Part shown: in pieces, positions 52,943-60,849 of the stretch
How positions within the stretch are numbered: the stretch's first letter is position 1
How the letters are laid out: every line of letters starts with the position of its first letter
NCBI GenBank assembly: GCA_039198225.1
Contig: JBCCTQ010000021.1
Coordinates: forward strand, 1 to 64,000
Source: JASJAR01 sp039198225
Lineage (GTDB): Bacteria > Pseudomonadota > Alphaproteobacteria > Rhodobacterales > Rhodobacteraceae
Length of the DNA stretch: 64,000 nucleotides
Reading direction: 5' to 3'
Notes under the pieces: model-generated
What the model was told of the DNA's origin: nothing
The model's input: the letters and a program-made list of their open reading frames with translations, nothing else
Databases searched by the model: none
Position numbers and translations under genes: made by a program

Positions 52943-54025
52943 TTAGCCCGCGCCGATCCCCAAGACCATAAGCCCCATAAGGACCAGCCCCCCGATCAAG
53001 AGCGTTTGGGTGACGATAAGGCCAATGGCGGGCCCGCCCACATCGAGGACGTCTTTTAGCGATGTCTTGAGCCCGACGGCCGCGATTGCGGTGAGAAGGG
53101 CCCAACGGGACAGATCGGTCACGACCGCTACGATCGGAGCCGGGATCAGGCCGAAGGAATTCAGGGCGACTAGGGCGATAAACGACATCACGAAGCCAGG
53201 GAGGATCGGCGGGCGTTTCCCGCCCGTTTCGCTTTCTGTGACCATGGTGCGGATCACCAGGCTTGCCACCAAGATCACCGGAGCCAAGAGCGCGACCCGA
53301 ATGAGTTTCACCAAGGTCGAGATATCGCCGACCTCTTCGGAGATGGAAAAGCCTGCCCCGACCACTTGGGCGACGTCGTGGATTGTTGCCCCGAGAAACA
53401 GCCCCGCTTGGCTCGTGTCGAACCCGATGCTGGTGGCTAAAACCGGGTAGACAATCATGGCCACCGTCGAAAGGACGGTAACGCCGACAACGGTGAAAAT
53501 CAGCCGTTCTTCGCTTCTCTCGTCCTTGGGCAGGATCGCCGATATGGCCAGAGCGGCCGAGGCGCCGCAGATCGCGACAGAGCCCGCGGAAAGAAACCCG
53601 AGTTTCGGGCCGATGCCGAAAAGCCGGCCAAGCGCGGTGCCAAGAACGATCGTCAACACCACGGCGGCAATGACCAGAAGAACCGAATTCCACCCGAGGG
53701 CTGCGGCCATCTCGAAGCTGATACGTGCACCTAAAAGGGCAACGCCGAGGCGGAGGATGGTTCGCGACGAAAACGCGATCCCGGCCTTCGCTTTGCCTTC
53801 CTCGGCGAGAAAATGGAGGGCAATCCCGAAAAGGAGTGCCATGAGCATCGCCGGTGCACCGTAATGCTCGGCGATAAATTGTGCAGCAATGGCGATCAAG
53901 CCCGCCACGAGCATTCCCGGGAAGAGGTCCTGTAGAGACCTGTAGAACTGGGAGAATTGTCCAATCACACGGGTCGTTAACGCGTCTCTGCGCGCGCGTC
54001 GAGACCGGGCCTGCCCAGAAAGCAT
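52943..54025 (-). CDS. YeiH family putative sulfate exporter
   Basis: About 360 residues with roughly ten transmembrane helices, matching the YeiH (UPF0324) family; sulfate export is a family-level suggestion, not established. Landmarks: FPGMLVAGLIAIAAQFI, GVALLGARIS, GSVAICGASAALAI, LGATIHDVAQVVGAG. The frame is open to 54295 over an antisense stretch; ATG 54025 is the last Met before the first helix but no strong ribosome site was seen. Divergent from the F420 operon. Confidence 0.83.
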   Translation of the reverse strand: MLSGQARSRRARRDALTTRVIGQFSQFYRSLQDLFPGMLVAGLIAIAAQFIAEHYGAPAMLMALLFGIALHFLAEEGKAKAGIAFSSRTILRLGVALLGARISFEMAAALGWNSVLLVIAAVVLTIVLGTALGRLFGIGPKLGFLSAGSVAICGASAALAISAILPKDERSEERLIFTVVGVTVLSTVAMIVYPVLATSIGFDTSQAGLFLGATIHDVAQVVGAGFSISEEVGDISTLVKLIRVALLAPVILVASLVIRTMVTESETGGKRPPILPGFVMSFIALVALNSFGLIPAPIVAVVTDLSRWALLTAIAAVGLKTSLKDVLDVGGPAIGLIVTQTLLIGGLVLMGLMVLGIGAG

Positions 54026-54144
54026 GCAAAGCTTGCGGCGTTCCGACGCGTAGTTTTGACCGGATAGTAAAAATTCTTGACAGGCCGCGAGCCAATTCCG
54101 ACCGTGTAGTATTCGCATAAGCCAATGGAAGAGGCTCCCCTGTC

Positions 54145-55290
54145 GTGACGGCCGAGATGTTCGACACCCTAAAGGCGTCTGAGCCCCGAACATTGGGGGC
54201 CGAGGACATCGACCGACTTCTCGAGGCGGCACGGAGGATCCGCGAGGCGGCGTGGGGGAAGCGCGTGACGTATTCCCGGAAGGTTTTCGTCCCATTGACG
54301 AATATGTGCCGCGACACCTGCGGTTACTGCACCTTCGTCAAACATCCCGACGACCCGGATGCTGCGATCATGTCGCCCGAAGAGGTTCTCCGGACAGCGC
54401 GGCGCGGTGAGCGGGCGGGCTGCAAAGAGCTTCTGTTTAGTCTCGGCGAGAAACCGGAAGAGCGCTATGAGAAGGCAAAATCTGCCCTAGGGCGCCTCGG
54501 CTACGCCCGGATGACCGATTATCTCGCCGATATGTGCGCGCTTGTCCTCTCGGAAACCGCACTCCTTCCCCATGTGAATGCAGGTACGCTTTCGGATGAC
54601 GAGATTGCGCGTCTTAAACCAGTCGCGGCGTCCATGGGGATGATGGTCGAGACCACGAGCCGGCGGCTTACCCGGAAAGGCGGGCCCCATTATGCTTGCC
54701 CTGACAAAGTGCCGGTTCAGCGGCTTCGGACGCTGGAACGGGCAGGGGCCGCAGGCGTGCCATTTACCACCGGGCTCCTCATTGGCATCGGGGAAAGCTG
54801 CGAGGAGCGGCTCGACGCCCTCGAAGCAATTGCCGAAAGCCATCGACGCCACGGCCATATCCAGGAAGTCATCATCCAGAACTTCCAGCGAAAGCCCGGC
54901 ATCGCCATGGCCGACCACCCCGAGCCGAGCCTCGAAGACATGCTCCGGACCCTCGCAGCGGCACGCCTGATATTACCGCCCGATATCAGCCTCCAAGCGC
55001 CGCCGAACCTCTCGGCGCGCCACATCGCCTATCTCTCGGCCGGGATCAACGATTGGGGCGGGATCTCACCGGTAACCATTGATTTCATCAACCCCGAGCA
55101 TGTCTGGCCGGAGATCGAAGCTTTGGCGCGCTCGTCGGCCGAGGCGGGTTACGAGCTTGAAGAACGGCTTACGATCTATCCCAAATACCTCGCCGACGGA
55201 GACCGGTTCGTTAGCCCTGGCCTCCGCGATCGCATCGCCGCCATGGCCCGGCCCGACGGGCTCGCTCGACACCAGGCGCTCGCGTCGTGA
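54145..55290 (+). CDS. cofG: FO synthase subunit 1 (7,8-didemethyl-8-hydroxy-5-deazariboflavin synthase CofG)
   Basis: Radical SAM enzyme that, with CofH, builds the deazaflavin FO from the riboflavin-pathway pyrimidine and tyrosine-derived part. The [4Fe-4S] motif is Cys55-X3-Cys59-X2-Cys62 in NMCRDTCGYC. 381 residues. GTG start at 54145; the stop overlaps the next GTG (GTGA). First gene of a seven-gene operon with no clear -35/-10 pair upstream. Confidence 0.93.
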   Translation: MTAEMFDTLKASEPRTLGAEDIDRLLEAARRIREAAWGKRVTYSRKVFVPLTNMCRDTCGYCTFVKHPDDPDAAIMSPEEVLRTARRGERAGCKELLFSLGEKPEERYEKAKSALGRLGYARMTDYLADMCALVLSETALLPHVNAGTLSDDEIARLKPVAASMGMMVETTSRRLTRKGGPHYACPDKVPVQRLRTLERAGAAGVPFTTGLLIGIGESCEERLDALEAIAESHRRHGHIQEVIIQNFQRKPGIAMADHPEPSLEDMLRTLAAARLILPPDISLQAPPNLSARHIAYLSAGINDWGGISPVTIDFINPEHVWPEIEALARSSAEAGYELEERLTIYPKYLADGDRFVSPGLRDRIAAMARPDGLARHQALAS

Positions 55291-56570
55291 ACGCTGTACT
55301 TCCTCCGGGCGATGTCTACCGCGCCGCGATGGATTTGGGCCAAGGCCAACAGGTTACGGCCAAGGTGCAACGGATCCTCGACCGTGCTCTCCAAGGCCAC
55401 AAGATCAGCGAAGCCGATGCGGTCGTGCTTTTCCGCGCGACGGGTGCCGACCGCGAAGCGGTGTTTCTCGTCGCCGACCATCTCCGTCAGCGCGCCAACG
55501 GCGACCGGGTCAGTTTCGTCGTCAACCGCAACATCAACTTCACCAATATTTGTTATATGGGCTGTCGGTTCTGCGGTTTCGCCAAACGGGCCGAGGAGGT
55601 GGGGGCGGAATGGCTGTCCCCGGCTGAGGTGGCCGGCCGCGCCCAGGAAGCCTGGGACCGGGGTGCAACTGAAGTCTGCATCCAGGGCGGTCTCCACCCG
55701 AAACTGCCGGGCTCGTTTTACCAAGACATTATCGAAGCGATCAAAGACGCGTTGCCGAACATGCATATCCACGCGTTTTCACCCTTCGAGATCTGGTACG
55801 GGGCAGCAAAAAGCAAAAGCGATTACAGGTCGTTCTTGAGTGATCTTAAGGTTTCTGGCCTCGGCTCTATGCCCGGCACCGCCGCCGAAATCCTCGACAC
55901 CGAGATCCGCCGCCAACTCACCAAAAACAAGTTGAGCGCCGAAAAATGGGTCGAGATCATCCGCACGGCCCACGAGGTGGGGATCAAGACCACCGCCACG
56001 ATCATGTACGGCCATATCGACGCGCCCGAACACTGGGCGGCCCATCTTTGTCTGCTGCGAGAGATCCAGAAAGACACGGGCGGCTTCACCGAGCTTGTCC
56101 CGCTCTCATTCGTCCACACCGAAAGCCCGCTTTACACGGCCGAGCCCGGCCGTGTGCGGCCGGGGCCCACGGCCGATGAGGTCGACAAGATGCACGCGGT
56201 GGCCCGCATCGTCCTGGCGGGGCAGATCGACAATATCCAGGTGTCTTGGACCAAGCTCGGCCCGGAGCGGGCCCAAGATCTTCTCCGCCGCGGAGTGAAT
56301 GATCTCGGCGGAACGCTTATGAATGAGAGTATCTCCCGATCCGCGGGCGCGCAGCATGGGCAGGAGATCACCGCCAAGGAGCTCGCCTCGATCATCCGCG
56401 GGGCCGGGCGGGTGCCAATGCGCCGGGGCACGCTCTACGACGTCAAAGAGGTTTACGAGCACCACGATCCTGAGGATCTCGCCCCGCTCGTGGACCGACA
56501 GGGCAGGGACCCCCTCGATTTCATGGCCATGTTTCCCGCCCCCGAAGACACCCAGGACGCGCGCCCTTGA
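55287..56570 (+). CDS. cofH: FO synthase subunit 2 (CofH)
   Basis: Radical SAM partner of CofG. CxxxCxxC motif at Cys89, Cys93, Cys96 in TNICYMGCRFCGF, and the MQG-like family end. At 427 residues it is a separate subunit, as in archaea and some bacteria, not the fused FbiC of mycobacteria. GTG start overlapping the cofG stop. Confidence 0.93.
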   Translation: MNAVLPPGDVYRAAMDLGQGQQVTAKVQRILDRALQGHKISEADAVVLFRATGADREAVFLVADHLRQRANGDRVSFVVNRNINFTNICYMGCRFCGFAKRAEEVGAEWLSPAEVAGRAQEAWDRGATEVCIQGGLHPKLPGSFYQDIIEAIKDALPNMHIHAFSPFEIWYGAAKSKSDYRSFLSDLKVSGLGSMPGTAAEILDTEIRRQLTKNKLSAEKWVEIIRTAHEVGIKTTATIMYGHIDAPEHWAAHLCLLREIQKDTGGFTELVPLSFVHTESPLYTAEPGRVRPGPTADEVDKMHAVARIVLAGQIDNIQVSWTKLGPERAQDLLRRGVNDLGGTLMNESISRSAGAQHGQEITAKELASIIRGAGRVPMRRGTLYDVKEVYEHHDPEDLAPLVDRQGRDPLDFMAMFPAPEDTQDARP

Positions 56571-57511
56571 GCGGGGGGGTGAAAGTCACCCTCCTCGCTG
56601 GGGGCGTCGGTGGTGCGAAACTCGCCGAAGGCTTTGCCGGGATCAGCGGAGTGGATCTCACAATCATTGGCAATGTGGGCGATGACGAAGAATTCCACGG
56701 TCTCTGGGTGTCGCCCGATATTGATACACTGACCTATACACTGGCCGGGATGATCGACCGGAACCAGGGTTGGGGGGTCGCCGATGAGGGGCACCGCGCT
56801 TTGGGGACGCTCCGCTCCCTCGGCCAGGACACATGGATGACCCTCGGCGACAAGGATTTGGGGCTCCATATTTACCGGACCATGCGGCGGCAACGGGGGG
56901 ATCGGCCATCAGTGATTGCGCACGATGTGGCCCGGGCCTTTGGCGTGACGGCCGGGATCGTTTTGCCCACCGATGACACGCTCCAAACCCGGGTCCGTAC
57001 GGCGAGCGGTTGGTGCTCGTTCCAGGAATACTTCGTCCGCGACGGCTGTGGCCCGGAGGTGATGGGCCTCGACTATGCCGGGGCAGAAGCAGCCGTGGCC
57101 ACGCCCGAGGCCATCACGGCCCTCGAAGAGGCCGAGATCATCGTCGTCGCGCCGTCTAATCCGCTGGTTTCTATCGCTCCGATCCTTGCTGTGCCCGGTG
57201 TCGCCCAAGCATTTGATGAAGCACAGGCGCCGAAGATCGCCGTGAGCCCGATCATTGCCGGGGCCGCCCTTAAGGGGCCAGCGGCGGACATGCTAAGAAG
57301 CCTCGGCGGGCGGGCAGATGTGGTGGGCGTGGCCCAGCATTATGGGGCTCTGATCGATTGCTTACTGATCGACGGAACCGACGCACCCCAGAAGGAAGAG
57401 GCGGCGGCCACCGGACAGGATGTGATTGTCACCGATATCGTCATGCGGAATGCCGCCGAAAAACGGCGCCTGGCCCGGACCGTTATGGACCTTGCGGTGC
57501 GAGCGGCATGA
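56567..57511 (+). CDS. cofD: 2-phospho-L-lactate (or PEP) transferase CofD
   Basis: Transfers the lactyl- or enolpyruvyl-phosphate group from a GDP-activated donor to FO, giving F420-0 or its dehydro form. 314 residues; N-terminal LLAGGVGGAKLAEGF nucleotide/FO-binding loop and DDEEFHGLWVSPDIDTL are diagnostic. TTG start overlapping the cofH stop; ATG of cofC overlaps its own stop. Confidence 0.93.
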   Translation: MSGGVKVTLLAGGVGGAKLAEGFAGISGVDLTIIGNVGDDEEFHGLWVSPDIDTLTYTLAGMIDRNQGWGVADEGHRALGTLRSLGQDTWMTLGDKDLGLHIYRTMRRQRGDRPSVIAHDVARAFGVTAGIVLPTDDTLQTRVRTASGWCSFQEYFVRDGCGPEVMGLDYAGAEAAVATPEAITALEEAEIIVVAPSNPLVSIAPILAVPGVAQAFDEAQAPKIAVSPIIAGAALKGPAADMLRSLGGRADVVGVAQHYGALIDCLLIDGTDAPQKEEAAATGQDVIVTDIVMRNAAEKRRLARTVMDLAVRAA

Positions 57512-58179
57512 GCGGGCAAAAGATTCTCGTCGCCGTGCCCGTCAAGGACCCGGACCACGCAAAGGGGCGCCTCCGTGGATACTTGAGCGACCGAGCCCGG
57601 AAATATCTTGCAAAGCGCCTTCTCGACCAACTCCTGTGCCGGTTGGCCTGCGCCCGGACTAAGCTCACCGGCATCGAGGCTGATATCGCTCTTGTTACTG
57701 TCCCAGGTGCGGCGTGGGTTGGGGCGGATCCCGACGTGATCGTGATCGAAGAGGCCGCGCCGGGGCTCAACGCGGCCGCGGCGACCGCACTCGATTGGGC
57801 ACGCCGGAACGACTACGACGGTCTTTGCCTGCTTCCGGGCGATCTTGCCGACCCGAGCGTGGAGGATCTCGCGGAGCTCTTGGGCCAATCCATGTCCCGA
57901 TCGTCTGCCTTTATTTGCCCGTCGCAGGATTTTGGCACCAATGCACTTTTGGTCCCGACCAATACAGAGATGGTTTTCGCCTATGGGCCGCGGTCCTACT
58001 ACCAGCACGCCGGTCGGGCCCGCGATGCGGGGCTCCATGTGAGCCTTGTGCCGTTCCCGTCTCTACGACGTGATATCGACCGCCCTACAGATCTCCAACA
58101 TCTCTCCGCTTCGATCCGCTATACAATAGCCAATGACCTCCTGACCCATGACACCCGTGACGCTCGCGGCCATCGCTGA
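57508..58179 (+). CDS. cofC: 2-phospho-L-lactate/PEP guanylyltransferase CofC (FbiD)
   Basis: 223-residue nucleotidyltransferase that activates phospholactate or PEP with GTP. The GT-A-like N-terminus ILVAVPVKDPDHAKGRL and LLPGDLAD match the family. Which three-carbon donor is used cannot be read from sequence by eye. The upstream part of the open frame (57358-57507) lies over cofD; ATG 57508 overlaps cofD by four bases. Its end overlaps cofE by 32 bases. Confidence 0.88.
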   Translation: MSGQKILVAVPVKDPDHAKGRLRGYLSDRARKYLAKRLLDQLLCRLACARTKLTGIEADIALVTVPGAAWVGADPDVIVIEEAAPGLNAAAATALDWARRNDYDGLCLLPGDLADPSVEDLAELLGQSMSRSSAFICPSQDFGTNALLVPTNTEMVFAYGPRSYYQHAGRARDAGLHVSLVPFPSLRRDIDRPTDLQHLSASIRYTIANDLLTHDTRDARGHR

Positions 58180-58918
58180 ACTTCCGGATTTCCAGCCCGG
58201 AGACGATTTGGCCCGGGCCATCGGGGACGGACTTGTGGCGTCAGGCCACGGCATGGAACCGGGCGATATTCTCTGCGTGGCCCAAAAGGTGTTTTCCAAG
58301 GTCGAAGACTGCTTTGTCGCCCTCGATGGGGTGACGCCGTCGGATGCGGCCGAGGCCTATGCGCAAGACTTGGGGAAGGACGCGCGAAAGGTCGAAGTGG
58401 TGCTGCGCCAATCAAAGCGGGTCGTGCGCGCGTTTCGCCATCCGGGTCAGGCGGAAGGGACGATGATCTGCGAGCACCGGCTCGGGTTCATCTCCGCCAA
58501 TGCGGGTGTGGACGAATCCAATCTCGACCGGCCGGGGACGGTACTGACTTTGCCCGTAGCGCCCGATGCCAGTGCGGCAGCTCTCGCAGACGCGCTGTCG
58601 GCCCGGTTTGGCGGCCCTATCGGCGTCGTGATGACCGACACATTTGGCCGGCCCTGGCGGCTCGGCCAAGTGAACGTCGCGATTGGGCTTGCCGGGGTGC
58701 CCGCTACGCTCCGCCTTGACGGCGAAGCGGATGGGTATGGACGAACGTTGAGCGTGACCGAACCGGCCTTGGCCGATGAATTGGCTGCCGCGGCGGGCCT
58801 TGTGATGGGCAAAGCGGCAAAAACGCCTGTCGTTCTGGTCCGGGGGCTCGAGTGGACGCCCGGCCCAGCCTCGGCCCAGGACCTATTGCGAAAGAAGGAT
58901 GAGGACATGTTTCAATGA
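58148..58918 (+). CDS. cofE: Coenzyme F420-0:L-glutamate ligase
   Basis: 256-residue ligase adding glutamates to F420-0. Blocks: FQPGDDLARAIGDGL, VAQKVFSKVEDC, SANAGVDESNL and VMTDTFGRPWRLGQVNVAIG. The length equals archaeal-type CofE; the nitroreductase-like C-domain of actinobacterial FbiB is absent, so reduction of a dehydro-F420-0 intermediate would need another enzyme. Confidence 0.92.
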   Translation: MTPVTLAAIAELPDFQPGDDLARAIGDGLVASGHGMEPGDILCVAQKVFSKVEDCFVALDGVTPSDAAEAYAQDLGKDARKVEVVLRQSKRVVRAFRHPGQAEGTMICEHRLGFISANAGVDESNLDRPGTVLTLPVAPDASAAALADALSARFGGPIGVVMTDTFGRPWRLGQVNVAIGLAGVPATLRLDGEADGYGRTLSVTEPALADELAAAAGLVMGKAAKTPVVLVRGLEWTPGPASAQDLLRKKDEDMFQ

Positions 58919-59592
58919 GCGAGGGCAGTCTTGCCATCGTCGGCGGCACAGGCCCCCAAGGCCAGGGGCTCGCCTTGCGCTTCGCCCGGGCCGGGCTTCC
59001 TGTGGTGATCGGGTCTCGGGACGGGGCACGGGCGGCCGAGATCGCAGCCGAACTCCAAGGGAAGCTCCCCGACGGTGGCGCCCCAATCACCGGTGCCAGC
59101 AATGAAGAGGCTGTGGCCGAGGCGGGAGAGTTCGTCATCCTCGCTGTCCCCTGGTCCGGCCATAACGCGACGATCCAGGCCCTTAAGCCCCACCTTGCGG
59201 GAAAGATCCTTGTCGATATCGTTGTCCCCCTGGCCGAGGGGGATCCAAAAAAGGTGGATATGCCGCCGGAAGGGTCCGCCACCGAGGCCGCCTTGGCCCG
59301 GCTCGGGCCCGATATCCCGGTGATCGGGGCGTTGCACAACGTCTCGGCCACGACCCTCAACACGCTCGATTGGGATATCAATTGCGATGTCCTGGTTTGT
59401 GGCAACGGGCTTGAGCCCCGAAAAAAGGTCATGGCCCTCGTCGAAAAACTCGGCGTGACCGCCTACAATGCTGGCGACGCCCAAGCGGCGCGCGCCATCG
59501 AGGCAATCACGCCGATCCTCATCCGCATCAACATCTCAAAAGCCGTGCCGTTTTCCCATGCGGGGATCCGGATCTGGGCGCCGGACCACTAG
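58915..59592 (+). CDS. npdG: NADPH-dependent F420 reductase (F420:NADP oxidoreductase)
   Basis: 225-residue Rossmann-fold hydride-transfer enzyme. IVGGTGPQGQGLALRFA at residues 8-24 is the NADP site, followed by SRDGARAAEIA, and the FNO-type C-terminus. It interconverts NADPH and F420H2 and therefore supplies reduced cofactor to the next gene's product. ATG overlaps the cofE stop. Confidence 0.9.
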   Translation: MSEGSLAIVGGTGPQGQGLALRFARAGLPVVIGSRDGARAAEIAAELQGKLPDGGAPITGASNEEAVAEAGEFVILAVPWSGHNATIQALKPHLAGKILVDIVVPLAEGDPKKVDMPPEGSATEAALARLGPDIPVIGALHNVSATTLNTLDWDINCDVLVCGNGLEPRKKVMALVEKLGVTAYNAGDAQAARAIEAITPILIRINISKAVPFSHAGIRIWAPDH

Positions 59593-59602
59593 GGAGACAG
59601 AA

Positions 59603-60604
59603 ATGGAATTTGGCATAACCTTCAAAGGGGTCGTCGAGCCGAGCCGGGCTCGATATCTCGTCCGCCAGGCCGAAGAGGCGGGGTTCAGCTACTGCTGGTT
59701 CTACGACAGCCACATCCTTTGGCGGGAGAGCTACATGGCCATGGCCATGTGCATCGAGCACACGAAAACCATGCGCTTCGGGCCGTGCGTGACCAACCCC
59801 AATACGCGGGATTGGTCGCTCGCCGCGTCAATGTTTGGCTCGCTCGCCAAACAATCGGACGGGCGGTTCGATATCGGTGTTGGACGAGGTGATTCCGCGG
59901 TTCGGGTTATGGGCAAAAAACCTGCTCCCCTTGCGCGAATGGAAGAGTTCATCCACGGCGTCAAAGCTCTCGTAAGAGGCGAAGAACTGACCTATGGTGA
60001 TGTGCCGGCCCCGATCAAGTTCCCTTGGGCGTGGGGCTATGAACTCCCCGTTTGGGTGGCCGCCTATGGGCCGAAAGCGCTCTCCTCGGCAGGGCGCGTG
60101 GGCGACGGGTTGATCCTCCAAATCGCAGAACCCACCATCGTCAAATGGCTCGCCGATCAGGCCAAAGCGGCTGGCGAAGCCGAGGGCCGCGATATGTCGG
60201 GCTACAAGGTCATGTGCGCCGCACCTGCTTATTTTGGAACGAAAGAAGAGAGCATCGAGGCAACCCGCTGGTTCCCGGCCATGGTGGGGAACCATGTGGC
60301 CGATATCGTGGAGAAATATGGGACCGACCGGGAAGACATCCCGCCGTCGCTCACGGCATATATCAAAGACCGGAAAGGGTATGATTACTCCAAGCACGGG
60401 CAATCGGATAACCCCTATCTCGATTTCATCACCGACGAGATCGTCGAGGGCTTTTCGGTACTCGGCAACCCAGCGGCCCATATCGAAAAGCTCAAAGTGC
60501 TGGGCGAAGCGGGGATGACCCAGTTCAACATCTACCTCGATAACGGGCGCGAGGAGGAGATCCTCATGCATTACGGCAACGAGGTGATCCCGTCGTTTCA
60601 GTGA
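59603..60604 (+). CDS. LLM class F420-dependent oxidoreductase
   Basis: 333-residue luciferase-like monooxygenase-fold TIM barrel. N-terminus MEFGITFKGVVEPSRARYLV, GVGRGDSAVRVMG and GYELPVWVAAYGPKAL look like the TIGR03842 group (recollection), often encoded near hydantoin or pyrimidine catabolism genes. Substrate unknown. ATG 59603 follows AGGGAGA. Ends the operon; a hairpin follows at 60659. Confidence 0.85.
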   Translation: MEFGITFKGVVEPSRARYLVRQAEEAGFSYCWFYDSHILWRESYMAMAMCIEHTKTMRFGPCVTNPNTRDWSLAASMFGSLAKQSDGRFDIGVGRGDSAVRVMGKKPAPLARMEEFIHGVKALVRGEELTYGDVPAPIKFPWAWGYELPVWVAAYGPKALSSAGRVGDGLILQIAEPTIVKWLADQAKAAGEAEGRDMSGYKVMCAAPAYFGTKEESIEATRWFPAMVGNHVADIVEKYGTDREDIPPSLTAYIKDRKGYDYSKHGQSDNPYLDFITDEIVEGFSVLGNPAAHIEKLKVLGEAGMTQFNIYLDNGREEEILMHYGNEVIPSFQ

Positions 60605-60658
60605 GGGGCAACACCGCCGCTCGGGCTTGGCCCGGAACCAAACCGAAGGCGCCGGGCC

Positions 60659-60688
60659 AGCGCCTGCCCGTCCGGGCGGGCTGGCGCT
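60659..60688. terminator. Candidate bidirectional terminator between the F420 operon and gyrA
   Basis: 12-bp inverted repeat with one mismatch (AGCGCCTGCCCG/CGGGCTGGCGCT) around TCCGGG, between convergent genes. No T tract. Confidence 0.5.
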
Positions 60689-60849
60689 ACCTTCGCTCGC
60701 GCGTCATTCAGATGGAGCGGCTAACACGGCGCCATGAAGTGCCTTTCACAACTGTCGGAGCGGCGCCCCACGTGCAGGCGCACGCACGGCTCAGCTTTCT
60801 TCTTCGTAAAGGTGCAAAAGTGGTTGGCTGAAGCCAGCCCTAGGCTGCA

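Noticed and set aside
54061..54144. TTGACA and TAGTAT as a promoter for cofG
   Set aside because: Spacer is 24 bp, too long for a normal promoter.
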